From: an uncultured Chlorobiaceae bacterium
GTDB taxonomy: Bacteria > Bacteroidota > Chlorobiia > Chlorobiales > Chlorobiaceae
Assembly: GCA_903843305.1 (NCBI GenBank)
Contig: CAIMPI010000031.1
Span: forward strand, 1 to 64,000
DNA: 64,000 nucleotides
Reading direction: 5' to 3'
The translations under genes and the position numbers were made by a program. Of this stretch, positions 57,023-64,000 are shown one piece after another (within the stretch, counting starts at the first letter, position 1; each line of letters begins with the position of its first letter). The notes below the pieces were generated by a model that was not told the DNA's origin, searched no databases, and saw only the letters and a list, made by a program, of their open reading frames with translations.

Positions 57023-58459
57023 TCAGACAGCCCTTGTGCCCATTAACTTTTCATTAATGGCAGCCGCTGCAGTGCGTCCTGCACCCATGGCAAGAATAAC
57101 TGTTGCTCCGCCAGTGACTATATCACCGCCAGCATAGACATTCTCTTTTGATGTGGCCATGGTGTTGATGTCAACAACAATAGTGTCGCGCTTGCTGACA
57201 TCAATATCCGGCGTTGTCTGCTTGATGAGGGGGTTGGAGCCATTTCCGATAGAAATAATCGCCATGTCGATTGGGAGAGTAAACTCCGAGTCTGGTATCG
57301 GTATCGGTTTGCGGCGTCCTGAATCGTCAGGTTCCCCTAATTCCATTCTGATGCATTTGACGCCGGTAAGCCATTGCTGGTCATTACCGATAAACTCCAC
57401 AGGGTTCGTCAGCAGCATAAATTCAATACCTTCCTTCTGCGCGTGGTGAAGTTCCTCTAAACGGGCAGGCATTTCAGCTTCAGAGCGGCGATAAATAATA
57501 TATGCATGTTCTGCCCCAAGTCTTTTTGCTGTGCGAACGGCATCAAGGGCCGTATTGCCGCCTCCGAACACAGCAACGTTTTTTCCCTTGCAGTTGAATA
57601 CCGGAGTGTCATTTTCAGGGAATTGATATGACTTCATCAGGTTTACTCTGGTCAGGAATTCATTGGCGGAATAAACTCCGAGCATATTTTCTCCCGGAAT
57701 GCCCATGAACCATGGCAGACCAGCACCTACGCCAATAAAGACGGCATCAAACCCTTCTTCTTTCATGAGTTCGTCAACAGTAATCGAACGGCCAGCGACA
57801 GCATTGGTGACAAACTTAACGCCGAGTTGTTTCAGCCCTTCAATTTCAGCTTTTACGATCTTTTTGGGAAGGCGGAATTCTGGAATGCCGTAGACAAGAA
57901 CACCGCCAAGTTCATGCAGCGCCTCAAAAACAGTAACCGCATGGCCCATTTGAATCAGATCGTTTGCGCAGCTTAGACCTGCAGGGCCGCTGCCGATAAC
58001 TGCAACTTTTTTACCCGTTGAGGATTTGACTGAAGGCAGTTCCACATTTCCTGTTTCGCGTTCGTAATCAGCAGCAAACCTTTCCAGATTGCCGATAGCG
58101 ACTGATTCATGTTTTTTGGCAAGAATACACATTTTTTCGCATTGATCTTCCTGTGGACAGACCCTGCCACAGATGGCTGGCAGTACATTGTCCTCCTTGA
58201 TTTTTTTTGCAGCGCCAAGAAAGTTCCCTTCAGCAATCATCTTGATGAACTGGTCTATTTTTATATTGACCGGACATCCTTTAACGCAGGCAGGGTTCCG
58301 GCACTGAATGCACCGTAAAGCCTCTTTTTGTGCCAGTTCAGGGGTGTATCCGAGATGTACCTCATTAAAATTATTGACACGTACCTCGGGAGATTGAGCA
58401 GGCATTACCTGGCGAGGAATAGCAAGGCGTTCTTTGGTCGTGATATGTTGTGCATCCAT
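57023..58459 (-). CDS. nfnB: NfnB/GltD-like flavoprotein (sulfide dehydrogenase SudA-like), large subunit
   Basis: The large subunit of an NADH-dependent reduced ferredoxin:NADP oxidoreductase-type complex. The N-terminus binds two [4Fe-4S] clusters through Cys50, 53, 58, 62 and Cys97, 101, 107, 111. An FAD-binding VIGSGPAGLSCA lies near residue 153 and NADPH-binding VFGGGNTALDA near 297. At 478 residues and without a GltB partner, it is the NfnB/SudA form rather than a glutamate synthase subunit. It lies downstream of nfnA on the same strand. Confidence 0.87.
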   Translation of the reverse strand: MDAQHITTKERLAIPRQVMPAQSPEVRVNNFNEVHLGYTPELAQKEALRCIQCRNPACVKGCPVNIKIDQFIKMIAEGNFLGAAKKIKEDNVLPAICGRVCPQEDQCEKMCILAKKHESVAIGNLERFAADYERETGNVELPSVKSSTGKKVAVIGSGPAGLSCANDLIQMGHAVTVFEALHELGGVLVYGIPEFRLPKKIVKAEIEGLKQLGVKFVTNAVAGRSITVDELMKEEGFDAVFIGVGAGLPWFMGIPGENMLGVYSANEFLTRVNLMKSYQFPENDTPVFNCKGKNVAVFGGGNTALDAVRTAKRLGAEHAYIIYRRSEAEMPARLEELHHAQKEGIEFMLLTNPVEFIGNDQQWLTGVKCIRMELGEPDDSGRRKPIPIPDSEFTLPIDMAIISIGNGSNPLIKQTTPDIDVSKRDTIVVDINTMATSKENVYAGGDIVTGGATVILAMGAGRTAAAAINEKLMGTRAV

Positions 58460-58573
58460 AGTAATCCTTCTTTAATAAAAGAGAGTTGTGTTATCCGAAA
58501 AAAGCCATACCCGGCAAAAGAAATGAAAGGGAGATTGTCAACTATTGGTCAAAGTGATAACCCCAGGAGTGGC

Positions 58574-59419
58574 TTATACTGATTTAATGAGGTTACAGCG
58601 GTGTACATAGGCTTCAGCCGATTGCTTTTCTTCCGGCAGATAGATCTTGTTCCGGTCAGACAAATTTTTAAAGTCAACAAGGTGAGCGTCAAATTCAGGG
58701 CCGTCAACACAGGCGAATTTAATCTGCTTGTCAACGGTGACCCTGCAGCCGCCGCACATGCCGGTACCATCAACCATAATCGGGTTAAGACTGACCACAG
58801 TTTTTATATGGTAGGGGCGGGTAACTTCGGCGATGGCTTTCATCATCGGGATAGGGCCGATAGCAAGTACATAATCAATGGTTCTTCCGGAATCAATCAG
58901 TTCCTGAAGCTTCTGGGTAACAAACCCGTGAAAACCGTAAGAGCCATCATCAGTGGTAATATATGCCTCATCACTGACCGTTGTCATTTCTTTTTCAAGG
59001 ATCACGAGATCTTTTGAGCGAGCGCCGTTAATCGTAATGACATAATTACCCGCCTTCTTGAGGGCTACAGCCGTAGGATAGGCGATTGCTGTCCCCACAC
59101 CACCACCAATACTCACAACAGTTCCAAACTTCTCGATATGTGATGGTGCTCCCAGAGGACCTACCACATCGGTGATGGTGTCGCCAGTATTTTTGCTGTT
59201 CAGTTCTCTCGTTGTTTTACCCATACCCTGAACAATAATGGTTATGGTGCCCTTTTCAGGATTAGAGTCAGCAATAGTCAATGGTACTCTTTCACCACTC
59301 TCATCCACCCTGATCATGACAAACTGGCCAGCGTTTCTTTTTTTTGCGATACGAGGAGCCTCAATTTCAATTTTTTTGATATTTTCAGCTAAAAATTGTG
59401 CGGAAACAATTCTATACAT
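58574..59419 (-). CDS. nfnA: NfnA/SudB-like flavoprotein, small subunit
   Basis: The small subunit of the Nfn-type complex, related to ferredoxin-NADP reductase and PyrK. It has an FAD domain (GQFVMIRVDESGERVPLTI), an NAD domain with VSIGGGVGTAIAYP, and a C-terminal [2Fe-2S] site with Cys in GTGMCGGCRV, KFACVDGPEF. In the complex, FAD here bifurcates electrons between NAD(H) and ferredoxin. It is 281 residues long and 114 bases upstream of nfnB. Confidence 0.87.
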   Translation of the reverse strand: MYRIVSAQFLAENIKKIEIEAPRIAKKRNAGQFVMIRVDESGERVPLTIADSNPEKGTITIIVQGMGKTTRELNSKNTGDTITDVVGPLGAPSHIEKFGTVVSIGGGVGTAIAYPTAVALKKAGNYVITINGARSKDLVILEKEMTTVSDEAYITTDDGSYGFHGFVTQKLQELIDSGRTIDYVLAIGPIPMMKAIAEVTRPYHIKTVVSLNPIMVDGTGMCGGCRVTVDKQIKFACVDGPEFDAHLVDFKNLSDRNKIYLPEEKQSAEAYVHRCNLIKSV

Positions 59420-59589
59420 TGGTTCTTCGATTTCGTATGATAATAGGAGACCCGCCGGGTATTAAAGGTAAGGTGAAAAAGTCACTATAATAAACAATAA
59501 AAAATCAATATAAAAATCAGACAAAAATAAAGATGGAGTTGGTTACGATGTGCTGTGCTTTTGATTTTTTGTTCTTATAACTTTTTTTT

Positions 59590-60195
59590 ATGGTTTTTAT
59601 TGCGGATTATGGTGCCGGAAATCTTCGTTCTGTGCTTAAAGCATTTGAATACCTCGGGATCAAAGCTATCGTCAGCAGTGATCCACGGAAGCTTGCAGGT
59701 TACAGAAAAGTTATTCTTCCTGGAGTTGGAGCGTTCGGGCAGGCTATAGATTCACTGAATGCCTCAGGTTTTACTGAAGCATTGCTGGAGCACGTCGATA
59801 AAGGAGGGCAGCTCCTTGGAATATGTCTTGGCATGCAATTGCTGTTGACAGAAAGTGAGGAGATGGGAGCTTACAGGGGAATGAACCTGATTCCAGGCAA
59901 AGTGCTTCATTTCAGGAGCGAGACGGACAAAATTCCACAGATTGGGTGGAACTCGGTTGATCAATACAAAGAGAGTCTTCTTTTCCGGGGAATTCCTGAC
60001 CATTCTTTTTTCTATTTTGTTCACTCATATTACTGTGAAGTTGAAGCTTCTGAGGCTGTGGCAGCAACTACATGGTTCGCAGGAAAAAATTTTTGTTCCG
60101 CCATTGAAAAAAATGGTATTTTTGCGGTTCAGTTTCATCCTGAAAAGAGTTCTGATGCAGGGTTGCAGGTGCTAAAAAACTTTGCCGGATGCTAA
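59590..60195 (+). CDS. hisH: Imidazole glycerol phosphate synthase, glutaminase subunit
   Basis: HisH hydrolyses glutamine and passes ammonia to HisF in histidine synthesis. The glutaminase triad is seen as Cys in LLGICLGMQLLL (near residue 78) and His/Glu in VQFHPEKSS near the C-terminus. GVGAFGQAIDSL is the N-terminal phosphate-side loop. The length of 201 is usual. hisF is not in this window. It is followed 22 bases later by hisA. Confidence 0.94.
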   Translation: MVFIADYGAGNLRSVLKAFEYLGIKAIVSSDPRKLAGYRKVILPGVGAFGQAIDSLNASGFTEALLEHVDKGGQLLGICLGMQLLLTESEEMGAYRGMNLIPGKVLHFRSETDKIPQIGWNSVDQYKESLLFRGIPDHSFFYFVHSYYCEVEASEAVAATTWFAGKNFCSAIEKNGIFAVQFHPEKSSDAGLQVLKNFAGC

Positions 60196-60217
60196 AATAT
60201 TATTTTTGTTATCTCTT

Positions 60218-60988
60218 ATGTTGATTATTCCAGCAATAGATATTAAGGACGGGAAGTGTGTACGGTTAACCCGCGGTGATTTCAGTCAGAAGAAGATATA
60301 TCTCGACAATCCTCGTGACATGGCCATAATATGGCGCAAGCAGAACGCCAAGATGCTTCATATTGTTGATCTTGATGCCGCCCTTACCGGCGACTTGGTC
60401 AATTTTGATAAAATCAGGGAAATTGTGATCAATCTTGATATTCCTGTTCAGGTCGGTGGTGGTATTCGCTCAGTCGATGCGGTCAAAAGCTACCTTGATG
60501 TCGGTGTTGGCCGTGTGGTTATTGGTTCGGCTGCGGTTACCAATCCCTCACTTGTCGAAGAACTTCTGAAAATTTACAGTCCGTCACAGATTGTTGTAGG
60601 AATAGATGCCGAGAACGGTGTTCCAAAGATTAAGGGCTGGCTTGAAAGCTGCGATCTGAAAGATTATGAACTGGCTCTGCAGATGAAGGAGATGGGGATA
60701 GAACGGGTGATTTATACCGATATATCCCGCGATGGCATGATGCAGGGGTTTGGTTATGAAAGCACCAAAATGTTTGCTGAAAAAGCTGGTATGAAAATTA
60801 CTGCTTCAGGAGGTGTTACCAATTCTCAAGACATGAAAAAGCTTAATGACCTTAAGCCTTACGGTGTTGATTCAGTTATTATTGGTAAAGCCCTCTATGA
60901 ATGCAATTTTCCATGTCAGGAGTTGTGGTATAATTATGAAGACGGCTTGACACTGGATCGTAATTTCTCCACAGCACGAAAAAAATAG
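60218..60988 (+). CDS. hisA: Phosphoribosylformimino-AICAR ribonucleotide isomerase
   Basis: HisA performs the Amadori isomerisation of ProFAR to PRFAR on a (beta/alpha)8 barrel. Catalytic Asp residues are in IPAIDIKDGKCVRL (residue 8) and TDISRDGMMQG; phosphate-binding GGGIRS and ASGGVTN are both intact. The ATG at 60218 matches the family start; an upstream TTG at 60182 would overlap hisH. At 256 residues it is complete. Confidence 0.94.
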   Translation: MLIIPAIDIKDGKCVRLTRGDFSQKKIYLDNPRDMAIIWRKQNAKMLHIVDLDAALTGDLVNFDKIREIVINLDIPVQVGGGIRSVDAVKSYLDVGVGRVVIGSAAVTNPSLVEELLKIYSPSQIVVGIDAENGVPKIKGWLESCDLKDYELALQMKEMGIERVIYTDISRDGMMQGFGYESTKMFAEKAGMKITASGGVTNSQDMKKLNDLKPYGVDSVIIGKALYECNFPCQELWYNYEDGLTLDRNFSTARKK

Positions 60989-61047
60989 CCAGGTATCAGA
61001 GAGGGTGCTGGTACTATCCTCTTCTCCTAAAAGATAACAGGCAGAAC

Positions 61048-61686
61048 GTGCAGCAGCAGGACTTACTATTGCAGCAACAGATTGAGGCAGTCATTTTTGC
61101 TTCTGAAGAGGCTGTTACTCTCAATAACATCAGGCAAGTTACCGGTAAAAATCTTGATTCAGGGGAATTTCAGTCCATTGTTGAGCGGCTTAATGCCGAG
61201 TATGCTGCAACCGGAAGGACGTTTCAGATTCACCATATTGCCGGAGGCTACCGTTTCCTTACCAAACCGGAATTCGCTGATCTCCTTAAACAACTTTTTG
61301 CCCCGAAAATCCGCAGAAAACTTTCCACATCTATCCTTGAAGTTCTTGCCGTAATTGCCTATAATCAGCCTGTTACCAAGGGAGAGATCCAGCAGATTCG
61401 TGGCGTAAGCCCTGATTATGCAATTGACAGGCTTCTGCTCCGCGGGTTTATAGAGGTTCGCGGAAGGGCCGATTCACCCGGAAAACCACTCCAATACGGA
61501 ACCACTATGGACTTTCTTGATCTTTTTCATCTTTCTTCATTAAAAGAACTGCCGAAACTTCGCGAGATAAAGGAAATTCTTCAGGAGCAGGAAGAGCAGG
61601 AGTACCTTACCCGGCAGGACGTGATAGAAACGACTTTATCTAACAACTATCAAGAGGCAACGATACAAGAGCATGAAAAACAGTAG
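61048..61686 (+). CDS. scpB: Segregation and condensation protein B
   Basis: ScpB is the winged-helix kleisin-associated subunit of the SMC condensin complex in chromosome segregation. It starts at a GTG at 61048. QIEAVIFASEEAVTLNNI and LEVLAVIAYNQPVTKGEIQQIRGV, then YAIDRLLLRGFIEVRGR, are the family's two winged-helix cores. A Glu/Gln-rich C-terminal tail of 40 residues follows. The rluB start overlaps its last 14 bases. No scpA is in the window. Confidence 0.93.
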   Translation: MQQQDLLLQQQIEAVIFASEEAVTLNNIRQVTGKNLDSGEFQSIVERLNAEYAATGRTFQIHHIAGGYRFLTKPEFADLLKQLFAPKIRRKLSTSILEVLAVIAYNQPVTKGEIQQIRGVSPDYAIDRLLLRGFIEVRGRADSPGKPLQYGTTMDFLDLFHLSSLKELPKLREIKEILQEQEEQEYLTRQDVIETTLSNNYQEATIQEHEKQ

Positions 61687-62416
61687 TAAAGAGGATGAGG
61701 TCAGAATTAATCGATTTCTTGCCTCATGTGGCATCGCATCACGGAGGGCGGCCGATCAGCTTGTTCTCGACGGCAGGGTTATGGTCAATGGGGTTGTGGT
61801 TACGACGCCAGGGATAAAAGTTAGTCCTTCCCGCGATGAGGTTATTGTCGATGGCGAGCGGTTTGCCCAGCCCGAACACAGAAAGGTCTATATTTTGCTC
61901 AACAAACCCAGGAATGTGATCACGACCAACAGTGATGAGAAAAATCGTGAGATGGTGCTCGATTTTATTGACGTCAAGGAGCGGGTTTTTCCTGTTGGAA
62001 GGCTCGACAGAAAAACGACAGGTGTTATTTTGTTGACTAATGATGGAATTCTTGCGCATAAACTTATGCATCCTTCTTCTAATGTAAAAAAAGAGTATAT
62101 TGCGGAGCTGGCTGAAAAATTTACGCCGAATCTTCTGCCTCAATTGACAGGAGGAATGCGTTTAAAAGATACCGGGGAAAAAGTCAGTCCCTGCAGAGCA
62201 AAAATACTTGACGAAGGGATGCAGGTTCTGTTGAGCATTCATGAAGGAAAGAACCACCAGGTCAGAAGAATGTTCGAAACCCTCGGGTTTGAAGTTAAAA
62301 GGCTTGAAAGGGTTGCTTATGCAGGCCTCCAGGCAGGAGAACTCCGGCGGGGCGAATGGCGATATCTGAGCCGTAACGAGGTTCAGGAACTTTATAAGTT
62401 AACGGAGAGTCCATAA
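61673..62416 (+). CDS. rluB: 23S rRNA pseudouridine synthase (RluB/RsuA family)
   Basis: A 247-residue pseudouridine synthase with an N-terminal S4 RNA-binding domain (RINRFLASCGIASRRAADQLV) and the RsuA-type catalytic domain. The catalytic Asp is in VGRLDRKTTGVILLTNDG. VRRMFETLGFEVKRLERV is the C-terminal hallmark. The coupled scpB-rluB arrangement is common in bacteria. Its stop codon lies inside the left arm of a long palindrome that overlaps the next gene's start. Confidence 0.92.
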   Translation: MKNSSKEDEVRINRFLASCGIASRRAADQLVLDGRVMVNGVVVTTPGIKVSPSRDEVIVDGERFAQPEHRKVYILLNKPRNVITTNSDEKNREMVLDFIDVKERVFPVGRLDRKTTGVILLTNDGILAHKLMHPSSNVKKEYIAELAEKFTPNLLPQLTGGMRLKDTGEKVSPCRAKILDEGMQVLLSIHEGKNHQVRRMFETLGFEVKRLERVAYAGLQAGELRRGEWRYLSRNEVQELYKLTESP

Positions 62417-62463
62417 GCTATCAGCCGGTTTTGTTAACAGACAAAACCTTTCATAGCTTATGG
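62411..62463. repeat. 53-nt near-perfect palindrome spanning rluB stop and next start
   Basis: The outer arms ccataagctat and atagcttatgg (11/11) enclose an inner hairpin ggttttgt-taacag-acaaaacc (8/8). The two parts are joined by short unpaired bulges (cagcc and tttc). The left arm contains the rluB TAA stop and the right arm the ATG of the next gene. It can form a long stem in either strand. It may be a terminator without a U-run, an mRNA-processing hairpin, or a translational switch. Confidence 0.75.
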
Positions 62464-64000
62464 CAGTGCCTTCCTTTTTTTTCAAACGTCATGCTTTCCG
62501 CGCATTCATGACGTTTTTAGCTTTTATTGCATTTCCTCTTTTTTCTTCTTCAGCCCTGTGCGACGACAATGATGGTCTTCAGGATTTGCTCAACAATGTG
62601 GAATCCGAAGTAAATATAGAGCGGTTGATCGAATTGGTCGAAGAGTTGAAAAAAAATAAAATCTCTCTCAATGAAGCTGATGCCGATGAACTGCGTCAGC
62701 TTCCATGGCTTAAAGCACCTGATGCGCAAGCCATTATCACCTATCGCAGAGACAAGGGTATAATCCACTCCCTGTCGGAACTTGAGATTGTTCTTGGAAA
62801 AGAGAAAACAGCGCAAATTGCTCCCTATGTTCGATTTAAAAAAGAGTCGGGGTTTCTTAAAATACCAACAACAAAGGCTGTTGAGGTTGAAGGATCGCTC
62901 TACAATCGCCTTTTCTGGGAAAGCGTACCGCGAAAAGGTATTCTGAATGGTAAATACTCAGGTTCGAATAACAAGCAGTACCACCGTGCGGAGTTTTCGA
63001 CTCCTCACATCAAGGCAAGTCTGGTTCAGGAAAAAGATATCGGAGAGCCTGATGTGGCCGATTTTACAGGGCTGTTCATCAATGCTTATGATCTCGGGGC
63101 TCTTAAAAGTGCTGTTCTCGGCAATTATAAACTGAATTTTGGTCAAGGGTTGCTTATCGGACAGGGTCGCTATGTTGCCAAAGGCAGTGATCCTGTCGGC
63201 AGTGTCCGTCTTTCGTCAAAACAGTTGTTCCCTTATGCGTCGAGCTCGGAATATGGTTTTCTCCAGGGTGCAGCAACAACACTGAAAATCAATCCTTTTG
63301 AGGTTACAGCGTTCTATTCGGCAAATCAGCTTGATGCTATTATCAATGACAAAGGCATTATTACAAGTTTTTCTACATCGGGTTACCATCGAACGGAGCT
63401 TGAAATAAGCAGGAAAGATAATGTTACAGAAACCATTTCTGGAGCAAATATCCTCTATTATTATCAGGCAGGTCTTGTTAGTGGCAGGGCTGGGGGCAGC
63501 GTGTTGTACTACAATTATCCACTCCCGCTTGAAAAGCTGCATCAACCGGATGAGGCGGTGAGTACGATCTCTTCCTCTACACTCTATAGTTTTGAAACAG
63601 CTTTGTCTTTTGGAAAGGCAAGCCTTTTTTCCGAGGTAGCATTTTCCAGGAAACCCGCTGCTGCATCATGGACAGCAGGAGCGGAATACGAGATTTTTCG
63701 TGGAGTGAGCACCGTTGCGGCTCTAAGGCGGTATGGAGTGAATTATTATTCCCCCTTTGCCGCAGCCTTTGCCGAAAAAGGAGATGGCGCTTCAAACGAG
63801 GATGGATACTATATCGGTGCAAATGCCAAGGTCAGTGACCGTCTCACAGTTGGAGCCTATTATGACCTTTTTACTTTTCCTGAGCTTGGTGATCATTGTC
63901 CATTTCCATCTGAGGGTAATGATTACAGACTATTCATGACATGGAAACAATCGCCATTGCTTGCATGGAGCCTTCAAGTACAACATAAATACAAAGAAGA
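62460..64000 (+). CDS. Helix-hairpin-helix outer-membrane barrel-like protein (3' truncated by window)
   Basis: Starting from the ATG at 62460 the frame stays open to the window end (at least 513 residues). Residues 1-34 form a signal peptide (basic KRHAFR, then FLAFIAFPLFSSS). Residues about 69-125 are a ComEA-like helix-hairpin-helix domain (SLNEADADELRQLPWLKA, and IITYRRDKGIIHSLSEL). The rest is strand-rich, with aromatic residues and LNFGQGLLIGQGRY, as in an outer-membrane barrel. Such HhH-barrel proteins occur in Bacteroidota/Chlorobiota; their role is unclear. An ATG at 62508 is an alternative start. Confidence 0.78.
   Translation, partial: MAVPSFFFKRHAFRAFMTFLAFIAFPLFSSSALCDDNDGLQDLLNNVESEVNIERLIELVEELKKNKISLNEADADELRQLPWLKAPDAQAIITYRRDKGIIHSLSELEIVLGKEKTAQIAPYVRFKKESGFLKIPTTKAVEVEGSLYNRLFWESVPRKGILNGKYSGSNNKQYHRAEFSTPHIKASLVQEKDIGEPDVADFTGLFINAYDLGALKSAVLGNYKLNFGQGLLIGQGRYVAKGSDPVGSVRLSSKQLFPYASSSEYGFLQGAATTLKINPFEVTAFYSANQLDAIINDKGIITSFSTSGYHRTELEISRKDNVTETISGANILYYYQAGLVSGRAGGSVLYYNYPLPLEKLHQPDEAVSTISSSTLYSFETALSFGKASLFSEVAFSRKPAAASWTAGAEYEIFRGVSTVAALRRYGVNYYSPFAAAFAEKGDGASNEDGYYIGANAKVSDRLTVGAYYDLFTFPELGDHCPFPSEGNDYRLFMTWKQSPLLAWSLQVQHKYKE

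Noticed and set aside
57023-58459. Glutamate synthase small subunit (GltD)
   Set aside because: No large GltB subunit is nearby and the adjacent gene is an NfnA/SudB-like flavoprotein, so the Nfn/Sud reading fits better.

Overview
The window looks like a stretch of a green sulfur bacterium chromosome (phylum Chlorobiota, Chlorobium/Pelodictyon-like). This is an inference from gene content, not from a search. The pointers are a CruA/CruB-type lycopene cyclase, a monomeric NADP isocitrate dehydrogenase (used in the reductive TCA cycle), an NfnAB/Sud-type flavoprotein pair, a soluble ArsA-like ATPase, a menaquinone methyltransferase, and generally weak Shine-Dalgarno sequences. Start codons are often GTG or TTG.

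Layout. 1-5.5 kb is an accessory zone. It holds the 3' end of an IS21-family element (istB plus a 24-bp terminal repeat array) abutting a collapsed type III restriction-modification locus (mod 5' end joined to res 3' end). Two hypothetical genes follow (a DUF6680-like protein and a membrane J-domain protein), then a gene-poor 560-bp patch, a DUF7689-like gene pair and a RES/Xre toxin-antitoxin operon with a palindromic operator. 5.8-32.8 kb is mostly housekeeping: mutS2, pgsA-pgpA, dxs-yjbQ, a GH13 enzyme, uvrD, a glycosyltransferase, a nitroreductase, an ArsA-like ATPase, fabI, icd, ymdB, fbp and recJ. It also has a lipid-linked sugar cluster (YbhN-like, GT2, GT39, PAP2) and a His-rich zinc-type CDF transporter.

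33.3-47.5 kb is the most unusual part: thirteen same-strand, closely packed genes preceded by a palindrome-bearing AT-rich leader. They encode two outer-membrane barrels, three NTF2-like small proteins, three DJ-1/PfpI proteins, a metallo-beta-lactamase-fold hydrolase, a ThDP-dependent decarboxylase-like enzyme, a VOC protein, glycogen debranching enzyme GlgX, an AGE-family epimerase fused to a STAS domain, and a DUF4239-like membrane protein. The mix suggests mobilisation or conversion of storage glucan coupled to reactive 2-oxoaldehyde handling, with a regulatory STAS module. That interpretation is mine, and I do not recognise the cluster as a described system.

47.6-64 kb returns to core functions: lolD, a cruA-like gene, ligA, a LOG protein, ubiE-hisI, an HlyD-like adaptor, a ferrochelatase-like protein, a NYN nuclease with an S1-like tail, nfnB-nfnA, hisH-hisA and scpB-rluB. 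The last gene encodes a helix-hairpin-helix outer-membrane barrel protein and runs off the window. Its start codon lies inside a 53-nt near-perfect palindrome.
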